From a virus: a stretch of DNA of 24,970 nucleotides. A program made the position numbers and the translations under genes. Where the stretch lies: the IMG/VR virus record IMGVR_UViG_3300049203_000061, positions 1 through 24,970 of that record; one strand, given 5' to 3'. Below are positions 1 to 6,277 of the stretch, piece by piece. The notes under the pieces were generated by a model, which was not told the DNA's origin, ran no database searches, and saw only the letters and a program-made list of their open reading frames with translations. Every line of letters begins with the position of its first letter. Positions within the stretch are counted from its first letter, which is position 1.

Positions 1-77
1 GCTGCGAAGGCGGCAGGTGCGGAGACGCCCGGCGCCTTGGGCGCGATGTCGGGCATGAAGTCATCGAGGTCGATCAT
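1..77 (-). CDS. Partial 5' end of a phage structural protein
   Basis: Only the first 25 codons lie in the window; the protein starts MIDLDDFMPDIAPKAPGV and runs off the left edge. The ATG overlaps the stop of the preceding adaptor gene as ATGA, the coupling used all along this operon. In phages with an N4-gp56 capsid the adaptor gene is often followed by a small conserved virion gene with a similar acidic start, so a head-tail or tail component is inferred. Too little is visible to name a function. Confidence 0.6.
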   Translation of the reverse strand, partial: MIDLDDFMPDIAPKAPGVSAPAAFA

Positions 78-763
78 GCGGAATTCCCGGTAGCGGAGTT
101 GACTTGCGCGGCCTGGGCCGGCGCGCCGATGGCATCAGTAAATGCCTGATAGTGCAGCGCCGCGACGGCGCCCTGGCTGTATTCGGAATCCTTGGTGTGC
201 GCGCGGTAGATCATCCAGTTCAGGATGGCGTTGATGAATTCGGGGCGCATGTCCAGCGTGTCGTCGGCAGATAGCACGGTTGGCGCGGGTTTCGATACCA
301 GCATCTCCACCACAGCGCCGTCGATGGCTGGCGGGTAGACATAGAACGTGGTGGGCGAGCGCTCGTCGACCATGTAGTGACGCGTGGGCGCGGCGCGCAT
401 GTTGTGCCATTCCGGCTTTGCGTCATCGATCTGCTGGCGGTCGGCGATACGGATGGTGCGGCCCGGCAGCCCATCGCTACCTATGTTTCGAATCACGTCC
501 ATGACCTGCGCCGCGCCTTCCGATGCGCGCTGGAAGGTGCCCGGCGCCAGTGCGACGCGCTCCGTGATGGCGCGCGCGGCGGGTCGGCGCAGCACGATCT
601 CGGTGGCGCCGTCGTTCATCCAGTCGATCGCCTCGGGCTCGGACCAGCGCACGCTTTTCATGTCGAGCATGATGTTGCGGAACCGGCGCAGCAGGTCGCC
701 AACGTGGATGCCGAGCCCGTTCTCGGTGGAGCCGATGCTGTTGCTGTCGACAATGATGGTCAT
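74..763 (-). CDS. Phage adaptor protein (DUF6682-like, head-tail connector)
   Basis: A 229-aa protein starting MTIIVDSNSIGSTENG. The region around SVRWSEPEAIDWMNDGATEI, the following Arg/Ala stretch and the FYVYPP segment resemble the phage adaptor family DUF6682, a probable connector between portal and tail. I chose the ATG at 763 because it follows the tailspike stop by 8 bases and has a GAGACG ribosome-site-like sequence; an in-frame ATG at 802 would overlap the tailspike gene. The C-terminus is Ala/Gln-rich. Its position after the tailspike and before another small structural gene fits a neck component. The family call is from memory of conserved patterns and should be confirmed by profile search. 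Confidence 0.72.
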   Translation of the reverse strand: MTIIVDSNSIGSTENGLGIHVGDLLRRFRNIMLDMKSVRWSEPEAIDWMNDGATEIVLRRPAARAITERVALAPGTFQRASEGAAQVMDVIRNIGSDGLPGRTIRIADRQQIDDAKPEWHNMRAAPTRHYMVDERSPTTFYVYPPAIDGAVVEMLVSKPAPTVLSADDTLDMRPEFINAILNWMIYRAHTKDSEYSQGAVAALHYQAFTDAIGAPAQAAQVNSATGNSA

Positions 764-771
764 GAGGCGTC

Positions 772-2616
772 TCAGTAGGTGGTGCGGCTGATCTCGACCC
801 ATTTGCTCAGGGTCGGCATGTACTTCAGCGTCATCGCCTGAATATTGCCGGTCGCATTACCAAACGTCACGCTGGTGGCATTTCCTGCGAATTTGACATT
901 GGTGCTCAAGATCGTCACCGGCCACGTCATTCCGACTAGTTCAAGGTGAAAAGTCTTATCCAGCCCGGCGATGCCCAGCACGCAGTTCGCCCGTGGCGCG
1001 CCCGTGCCGTGCACCTGCATGAATCCGGAGGTGGGCGTGAGCGTCATGCCATCGGCGTTGTAGTTCAGCGTGACCAGATCCGAATACAGCCGGCCGTATT
1101 TGATCGCCTTGTTAGTGTCATCGAACGTGGCGATCGGAGCGCCACCCGTCAGGCCGTTGATGGTCAACAGCGCAACGTCGGTGAACGTGAATTTCCAGCC
1201 CTTGAAGAAATTGACGCCGGTTGCGTCCTCGAACCGGTAGTTGTACGTGCCGAGCGAATAGACCTTGTTGGTGCAGTTGTCGAAGTGGGCCAGGGACGAT
1301 ACGGAGGCGGCCGGGTTCGTGCTGCTCGTGGAACGCAGCAGCACGCCATATGCAAAACCCTCGAAGTAGTTGTAGCCGATCTTCTCGCTGACGACGCCAT
1401 CGCCGCAATCGATGCCGCTGCCCGATCCGACGGTCGCCGCCTGCAACTGGTTGCCCGAATAATAGTTCGCGCCACCATTGCTGATCTTGAAGGGGGTGAG
1501 CGCCGTCACCGTGTTTTTGAGGAGCTTGCACGACTGGATGCCGTTCGTGCTCACGTCTTCCACGGCATGCACCCATGCGTAGCTGCCGCCGCCCAGGCCG
1601 ATCACGTTCCGCTCGATGACGTGCGTGTACGCGCCCGAAACGCTCTGCGGGGGATCGGTATCCGGATCGACGTCGTCCAGTTGGATCGCGCTGCCCTGCA
1701 GGTTCACGGCGGGCAGGAACTGGTTCCCGTGGATATGGCAGTTGGCCGCGTACAGCAGGATTGGCGTCTGGCCGGAACCACCGGGGCGCCACATGAAGCC
1801 GGACACGTCCGAATACGAGCCCGCGACTTTCAGCAGCGGGAAGGTGCCGCCCGTCGTCTTGATATACGAACCTTTGGACGAGCCGCCGCGCAGGATGGCG
1901 CAGGTCATCGTCTTCGGAATGAGCAACGACTTGTTGATGATGAATACGCTGTCGCCGTTATCGGTCAGCATCTTGGCGCGGCCCGACGCGGCGCAGAAGT
2001 TGATCGCTGCCTGGAACGCGGCCCAATCGATTTCATCGGTCAACGCGGCGGCATGCGGGTAGACCGCCTGCGCCGCCGCCAGTGATCCGAATCGCTCGGA
2101 CAGTGGATGCGATACCCCGTCGGCGATCGCGCCGAACTGTTTGGGGGTAACCTTCTCGCGCAGTTCGTCCTGGATCGAGCGCAGCACCGCGCCCGCGCCC
2201 GCCTGGATGAAGCCCAGCAGGCTCGCGCCGAGCGACGTTGCAAGGGCAGACACTTTGGCTTTCGCATTGCCGAACCACGTGGCGCCGATGCGGGTCGCGC
2301 CATCGTCGGCATCGAGTGCTGCTTCCAGTTGCTCAACGTCGTTGTTGACGACATCGTTCGGGTCGTGCATCAGGTAGTCGAGCTTATGGCCGACGCGCAG
2401 GCCGTTGATCATCACGTAGATGTCGTAACGGCCATTCGGTGCGTAGAACGAAACCACGCCCGTGCGGTCGGTGCGCAGGTCGTCGATCGCATCCTGGCCC
2501 TCGGCATCGGAAAACACGACGGCCGGCGTTTCGGTGCCGGCCACCATGACCAGCATGGGAGCCAGGGCGATGATGTCGCCCCGCAGGTTCTGGACTGGTT
2601 CTTCGAACTTCTGCAT
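772..2616 (-). CDS. Tailspike protein with pectate-lyase-like beta-helix
   Basis: A 614-aa virion protein. Residues about 1-75 look like the small beta-rich N-terminal module found in many tail fibres (AGTETPAVVFSDAEG, then TGVVSFYAPNGRYDIYVMI). Residues about 135-165 hold the linker IQAGAGAVLRSIQDELREKV followed by the hallmark TPKQFGAIADG (FGA at 161-163), the usual entry to a right-handed parallel beta-helix of tailspikes. The rest (200-560) is rich in Asn, Gly, Ser and Thr with short repeating strands such as HIHGNQFLP and IERNVIGLGG, consistent with beta-helix coils. Such proteins bind and often cleave surface polysaccharide. Catalytic residues cannot be assigned by eye. The ribosome site AAGGAG lies upstream of the ATG. 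Alternative: a non-enzymatic receptor-binding fibre. Confidence 0.85.
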   Translation of the reverse strand: MQKFEEPVQNLRGDIIALAPMLVMVAGTETPAVVFSDAEGQDAIDDLRTDRTGVVSFYAPNGRYDIYVMINGLRVGHKLDYLMHDPNDVVNNDVEQLEAALDADDGATRIGATWFGNAKAKVSALATSLGASLLGFIQAGAGAVLRSIQDELREKVTPKQFGAIADGVSHPLSERFGSLAAAQAVYPHAAALTDEIDWAAFQAAINFCAASGRAKMLTDNGDSVFIINKSLLIPKTMTCAILRGGSSKGSYIKTTGGTFPLLKVAGSYSDVSGFMWRPGGSGQTPILLYAANCHIHGNQFLPAVNLQGSAIQLDDVDPDTDPPQSVSGAYTHVIERNVIGLGGGSYAWVHAVEDVSTNGIQSCKLLKNTVTALTPFKISNGGANYYSGNQLQAATVGSGSGIDCGDGVVSEKIGYNYFEGFAYGVLLRSTSSTNPAASVSSLAHFDNCTNKVYSLGTYNYRFEDATGVNFFKGWKFTFTDVALLTINGLTGGAPIATFDDTNKAIKYGRLYSDLVTLNYNADGMTLTPTSGFMQVHGTGAPRANCVLGIAGLDKTFHLELVGMTWPVTILSTNVKFAGNATSVTFGNATGNIQAMTLKYMPTLSKWVEISRTTY

Positions 2617-2646
2617 GCTGCTGGCTCCTTGCTGGTGGTGATGGTG

Positions 2647-3258
2647 TTACTGCTTGGCGGCGATCAGTTCGCGCAATTTCTTGACGCCAGTGCGCGCATG
2701 CGGCGCTTCGCCGTAGAGCTTGGTGTACTGATCGACCAGAGCGGTGCGCTCGTCCTCGGTGCTGGCGGCCTGCTCGCCGGCTGCGGCGATGCGATCGAGC
2801 TCGGCTTCGATCTTGCCGTCGCGCTCGTCGACCGGCAGGGCGTTCCAGGCTTCGACGGTCAGGCCCGACGATTCATGTGCGGCTGCGACGACGTCGCCCA
2901 GTGCATAGGTCTTGCCGTGGATGTCGAACGATGCCGGGAAGTCGCCGCCCAGCAGGACGGACGACGCGAAAGCTGGCGACACATCGGGCAGAGGCGCCGG
3001 GCCGGTGGCCTTGATGCCGTCCGCGTATTCCTTGGTGATGATCGTGTCGGCAACGCTGCCATCCGCCGGGATGCCGTTGCCACGGTACAGTTTGAAGCCC
3101 TCCGTGATCGACAGGAAGCGGTCGACGTGGTCTTCGTTGGCGACTTCGCACACGTGCGCGCCATCGGTGTACGGCTTGAAGTGGTAGTCGATCCCGCCCA
3201 ACGGGATGATCGAGCCGCCGACGCGGTGCAGTTTGGATTCGATGCGGGTGAACGACAT
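2647..3258 (-). CDS. Putative virion protein with C-terminal HeH/SAP-like motif
   Basis: A 203-aa protein starting MSFTRIESKLHRVGGSII. The middle contains YALGDVVAAAHESSGL and VEAWNALPVDERDGKI, a pattern recurring in small phage head proteins. The last 30 residues (YTKLYGEAPHARTGVKKLRE) resemble the short helix-extended-loop-helix (HeH/SAP) motif that occurs at the C-termini of phage capsid-associated proteins. It has a clear AAGGAG site 6 bases before the ATG. It sits between the 160-aa candidate virion protein and the tailspike, so a head or neck role is likely. No enzyme motif is visible and the exact role is unknown. Confidence 0.65.
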   Translation of the reverse strand: MSFTRIESKLHRVGGSIIPLGGIDYHFKPYTDGAHVCEVANEDHVDRFLSITEGFKLYRGNGIPADGSVADTIITKEYADGIKATGPAPLPDVSPAFASSVLLGGDFPASFDIHGKTYALGDVVAAAHESSGLTVEAWNALPVDERDGKIEAELDRIAAAGEQAASTEDERTALVDQYTKLYGEAPHARTGVKKLRELIAAKQ

Positions 3259-3298
3259 GCTGCTCTCCTTGGGATTGTTCTATGTCGTGGAAGGGAAA

Positions 3299-3318
3299 AC
3301 GGGGCCGGCTGGCCCCGT
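3299..3318 (-). terminator. GC-rich hairpin after the 160-aa gene, probable terminator
   Basis: On the transcribed strand ACGGGGCC and GGCCCCGT form a perfect 8-bp stem around a 4-base AGCC loop. The stem begins about 10 bases after the stop codon and runs into TTTTCCC. The U-tract is short and partly inside the stem, so it may terminate only partially or mainly protect the 3' end of the upstream message. Confidence 0.6.
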
Positions 3319-3328
3319 CGGGTGCTGC

Positions 3329-3811
3329 TTAGAACACGAACGTGCTGTTGACCGGGGCCATGCTGACCAGCAGGCGCAGGCGGCCGGCGGCGGCGGTGGC
3401 CGGGCCGGTGACGATCTTGGCGCCGATGGAACGGTCGGCCGCGCTGGCGGTCAGCGTGAAGCCGGTCTTCAGCGTCATCGCAGCCACGGCGCCGGTCTGC
3501 GCGGCGGTCGATGCCGAGAACATCTCGGCGCCCACGGTGCGGGCGGAAACACCATCGCCCGGCGTGCCGGACATGATGCCGACGTCCAGCGTGATAGTCG
3601 GCGTGCCGTTGGTATCCAGGTCGTCCGGCAGCAGCACGGCGTCCGTGATGGTGTGGCCAGCCGGCAGGATGCCCAGGTCGATGACGTTGTTGGCGACCAG
3701 ATCGGCAACCAGCAGATCGACGAAAAAGCGGTTGACGACGACATCGCCGTGGCAATCGCCGTTGATGGTGTTCCGCACACGCTTGGCGAAATCGGACAGG
3801 ATAGTAGCCAT
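3329..3811 (-). CDS. Putative capsid-associated (decoration-type) protein
   Basis: A 160-aa protein (MATILSDFAKRVRNTINGD) directly downstream of the major capsid gene. It is rich in Ala, Thr, Val and Gly with beta-prone stretches such as TPTITLDVGIMSG and RLRLLVSMAPVNSTFVF, and has no enzyme motif. Small beta-rich proteins encoded next to the major capsid gene are frequently head decoration or cement proteins; that role is inferred from position and composition only. AAGGA lies upstream of the ATG. The gene is flanked by strong GC hairpins on both sides (3843-3862 before it, 3299-3318 after it), which would give it an expression level separate from its neighbours. Confidence 0.68.
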   Translation of the reverse strand: MATILSDFAKRVRNTINGDCHGDVVVNRFFVDLLVADLVANNVIDLGILPAGHTITDAVLLPDDLDTNGTPTITLDVGIMSGTPGDGVSARTVGAEMFSASTAAQTGAVAAMTLKTGFTLTASAADRSIGAKIVTGPATAAAGRLRLLVSMAPVNSTFVF

Positions 3812-3842
3812 GATATTTTCCTTGAAAGAGAAAGTGTCGGAT

Positions 3843-3862
3843 GGCCCGGATCACTCCGGGCC
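3843..3862 (-). terminator. Strong hairpin just after the major capsid gene
   Basis: GGCCCGGA and TCCGGGCC pair perfectly over 8 bp around a GTGA loop, starting 7 bases after the capsid stop codon. It is followed by a pyrimidine-rich stretch (ACTTTCTCTTTC) rather than a run of U. It could be a partial terminator or a 3' stability element for the capsid message. Confidence 0.5.
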
Positions 3863-3869
3863 GGGTCCA

Positions 3870-4970
3870 TTACGAGTTCGGGTCCTTCGCTGCGACGTCG
3901 ATCGACAGCACGCCGAAGTCGCGGCCGTTGAAGCGCGTCTTCTTGACACCGAAGATGCAGCCGGCGGAAACGGTCGGCTCGTTGTCGTAGTCCTTCATCT
4001 TCTCCTTCCAGGTGTAGCGCATGCCGCCCGAGGTGCCGTAGGCGACGACCGCAGCCTGGCGGCCCAGCAGCAGGCAGCGCGATGCGCTGACGGTGCCGCC
4101 CGCACCGTAGTCGCTGAAGCGAATCACCGAGCGATGCTTGTGCAGCACGGCGCCGCCGATCATGCCCAGGCCGCCCTTGAAGATCGGGTTGTTGCGGCCT
4201 TCGGCGGCGGTAGCGGCCTTCTGGATGTCCAGCCACGAACCGGTCGTCGCATCGTTGCGCAGGTCGTATTCGTTGTCCGGGTTCATCAGGAACACGTAGT
4301 TGCCTTCCGAACCGGTCTTGACCGGAACCATGTTCGCCGTTTCCGGGTTGCGGGCCTGCATCATCTCGGCCTTGTTCAGCGCGCGCTCGATCACGGCGCG
4401 GTTGATCTTGTCCGTGGCCTGCAGCGTGGCCTTGCTGGTGGCGACGCCGCCATACAGCAGGTGGTCCGAGTCCGGCGCCTGGAACGCGTTGCCGGCGAAG
4501 CCGGTGTAGCCCAGCGGGCGGATGAAGTCTTCGTTGATGCCGCGCGCACCAGCGAGGTACATGAAGAACAGTTCGTCGGTCAGGCGAGCGAAGTAGTCGG
4601 CCAGCAGGTCTTTCGCGGTCGAGCGCAGGTCGTGCACGGTGCGCTTGCGGGTCATCTCACCGCCAGCCGATACCGGCTTGCGGACCTGGTCGATGTAGAC
4701 CTCGTCCTGGTAGTACTTCTGATTCTCTTCGCTGCCTTCGGCGCGGTCATCGCCGTCGGTCGGCTGGCCGCGCAACTGGACGCACAGGTCGAACTTGACG
4801 CGATCGCCCGCGCCCGATTCGAGTTCCGTCTTGCGGTGGATGATGCTGTTGTTGCTCGTGCCGATGAAGCGCTGCTCGAAGTACGATTGCGCGCGCTGGT
4901 CGATCCACAGGCCGGTGGACCATTTTTGTACGGTCTGCGGCGAAGCCGAGCCGAAAGTCGTGGTGCTCAT
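3870..4970 (-). CDS. Major capsid protein, N4-gp56 family
   Basis: A 366-aa protein whose whole length fits the N4-gp56/DUF4043 family of major capsid proteins. The N-terminus (STTTFGSASPQTVQKWSTGL) leads into QSYFEQRFIGT and GDRVKFDLCVQLRG, the conserved early region. The centre has LADYFARLTDELFFMYLAGARG, and later YVFLMNPDNEYDLRNDA and FKGGLGMIGGAVLH, which are typical of this fold. It forms the icosahedral shell. It is preceded by its own sigma70 promoter (5039-5067) and a long leader hairpin (4971-5019), and followed by a GC hairpin. The ribosome site AGAAAGG lies 9 bases before the ATG, at the junction of the leader stem and bulge. Confidence 0.93.
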   Translation of the reverse strand: MSTTTFGSASPQTVQKWSTGLWIDQRAQSYFEQRFIGTSNNSIIHRKTELESGAGDRVKFDLCVQLRGQPTDGDDRAEGSEENQKYYQDEVYIDQVRKPVSAGGEMTRKRTVHDLRSTAKDLLADYFARLTDELFFMYLAGARGINEDFIRPLGYTGFAGNAFQAPDSDHLLYGGVATSKATLQATDKINRAVIERALNKAEMMQARNPETANMVPVKTGSEGNYVFLMNPDNEYDLRNDATTGSWLDIQKAATAAEGRNNPIFKGGLGMIGGAVLHKHRSVIRFSDYGAGGTVSASRCLLLGRQAAVVAYGTSGGMRYTWKEKMKDYDNEPTVSAGCIFGVKKTRFNGRDFGVLSIDVAAKDPNS

Positions 4971-5019
4971 AGGAGTGCCTTTCTAAAGGGTTGAATTTGA
5001 AAATTCGACCGGCACTCCT
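4971..5019 (-). promoter_or_regulatory. Long hairpin leader ending at the capsid start codon
   Basis: The capsid mRNA leader can fold into one extended hairpin. A lower stem pairs AGGAGTGCC (5019-5011) with GGCACTCCT (4979-4971), 9 perfect pairs. An upper stem pairs 5010-5001 with 4998-4989, 9 of 10 positions, around a 2-base tip. The only unpaired part is a 9-base bulge on the 3' side (CTTTAGAAA, 4988-4980). The 3' strand of the lower stem abuts the ATG directly. The ribosome site AGAAAGG straddles bulge and stem, so folding should affect initiation. Confidence 0.7.
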
Positions 5020-5038
5020 GCGCTGGTTGATGTGCGCG

Positions 5039-5067
5039 ATTATATGGCTACATTTTACGCGTGGCAA
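5039..5067 (-). promoter_or_regulatory. Sigma70-type promoter for the major capsid gene
   Basis: On the minus strand a -35 box TTGCCA (5067-5062, 5 of 6 matches to consensus) is separated by exactly 17 bases from a perfect -10 box TATAAT (5044-5039). Transcription should begin near 5032, giving a leader of about 60 bases made up almost entirely of the hairpin. The region is AT-rich compared with its surroundings and lies in the largest gap of the structural module. Confidence 0.8.
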
Positions 5068-5097
5068 CAAAATTAATGATTGAAAGCAACACAAGGT

Positions 5098-5292
5098 TCA
5101 CGATGTCATGATGCCCTTGGCGGCTATGAGGCCGATGCCTGGCGCCTCGTCCGCCACTTTCTTGACGGTCGTGGAGCGCGGCGCATCGACCGCGAGTCGG
5201 CCGGACTGGCCCGACTTCTTCTCGAACGTCACGGTGACGTCGCCGATCTGCAGTTGCTCGCCGGGTTTCAGGTCGATGCGCATCAGGGCCAT
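5098..5292 (-). CDS. CsrA-like small protein upstream of the capsid gene
   Basis: A 64-aa protein that aligns by eye with carbon storage regulator CsrA, which is about 61 aa. Shared features in order are GEQLQIGD (CsrA GETLMIGD), VTVT, a Gly-containing turn, RLAVDAP (CsrA RIGVNAP) and a following V-K-K where CsrA has V-H-R. CsrA is a dimeric beta-barrel that binds GGA motifs in mRNA leaders and controls translation. The key arginine of the second RNA-binding segment appears replaced by lysine, and the N-terminal TRR is not conserved, so RNA binding is plausible but unproven. The tail after residue 45 is divergent. Ribosome site weak (GAAAGCG). It lies between the scaffold-like and capsid genes; a small structural protein is the main alternative. 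Confidence 0.6.
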   Translation of the reverse strand: MALMRIDLKPGEQLQIGDVTVTFEKKSGQSGRLAVDAPRSTTVKKVADEAPGIGLIAAKGIMTS

Positions 5293-5316
5293 GTGTCGCT
5301 TTCAGTAGTGATTTTG

Positions 5317-6264
5317 TTAAGCGCGGAGATAGCGCGCGCGCTGGGCTTCGGACAGGCCGGCAACAGCCGCTTCGTACGCTTCGACGTCGCCCGACTTCTG
5401 CAGGGCGTTCAGGGATGCGAACTCGCCGCCGCTGGTGTCGTTCATATCGGCCGCCGGCAGGGTGCCGATGTTCAGCGGCGCGGCCGGCTTGGGTACCTTG
5501 TGCTGCGTGACCTTGGCGGGCGGCGTTTGCGTCGTTGCGGCCGGTGTCGGCGTCTCGCCCATCTCCACCTGCACCATACGGTGCGCCTTGGCCAGCGCCT
5601 TTTCGTTGGACAGGCCCTGGTTGCTAGGCATGCTGGCCAGCGCCATGATCGTTTCGTTCAGGAGCTTGTAGCGTTCGCCGGTCTTGTCCGCGTATTCCTC
5701 GTGCTTGGCGAGGAAGGCATTGCAGTCGGCAACCCACTGGTTCTGGACGCGCTGGTCTTCCATCTTCTGGGCGAGCTCAGCTTCGCGCACCTGTGCCTTG
5801 AGGTCGAACTGCTTGTCGTTCAGGGCGTCCAGTTGGGTCTGGTATTCCTTGCCGGTGACTTCGCCCGTCTCCCACTTCTCGATCAACGCGGCCTTGTCGG
5901 CGGCGATCTTGTCGAGTTGTTCCTTGGCGTCGGCGGGCGCCTGGACGATCAGGATCGGTGCGGGTGCCGGCGCTGCTTGCGGTTGCGGTGCAGGTTCAGC
6001 AGCAGCGGCGGGCGCGGGTTCCGCGTTGGCGTCGGCAGCAGGGGCCGCGTCTGCATCTGCAGCGCCAGCAGCGGGCTCATCGCCAGCAGCAGGAGCGGCA
6101 GCAGTTTCAGCTTCGGCAGGCGCTGGCTGTTCAGCGGTTTCGACGGCAGGTTCGGCATCCGGGTCGACAATTTTTTTCTCCTCTTCTGCGTCGCCTTTGT
6201 AGGCGAGCGCAGCTTCTTCTTCAGCGGTCAGGCCGTGGTCATCGTTCACGATGTCATCATTCAT
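5317..6264 (-). CDS. Putative scaffold-like head assembly protein
   Basis: A 315-aa acidic protein between portal and capsid genes, the normal place for a scaffolding protein. Residues about 35-110 are a low-complexity run of Ala, Pro and Glu. Residues about 110-195 are highly charged and helical (KEQLDKIAADKAALIEKWET, then LNDKQFDLKAQVREAELAQK), consistent with a coiled coil. The C-terminal 60 residues (NALQKSGDVEAYEAAVAGLS and onward to RARYLRA) form a helical end resembling capsid-binding tails of scaffolds. Scaffolds steer shell assembly and then leave. Sequence identity with a named family is not obvious; the call rests on position, composition and predicted helices. AAGGAG precedes the ATG. 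Confidence 0.7.
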   Translation of the reverse strand: MNDDIVNDDHGLTAEEEAALAYKGDAEEEKKIVDPDAEPAVETAEQPAPAEAETAAAPAAGDEPAAGAADADAAPAADANAEPAPAAAAEPAPQPQAAPAPAPILIVQAPADAKEQLDKIAADKAALIEKWETGEVTGKEYQTQLDALNDKQFDLKAQVREAELAQKMEDQRVQNQWVADCNAFLAKHEEYADKTGERYKLLNETIMALASMPSNQGLSNEKALAKAHRMVQVEMGETPTPAATTQTPPAKVTQHKVPKPAAPLNIGTLPAADMNDTSGGEFASLNALQKSGDVEAYEAAVAGLSEAQRARYLRA

Positions 6265-6277
6265 GGGGTGCTTCTCC

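Noticed and set aside
5950-6150. Repeat-like GCA/GCG-rich stretch in the scaffold-like gene
   Set aside because: It encodes an Ala/Pro/Glu linker and is explained by low-complexity coding sequence.
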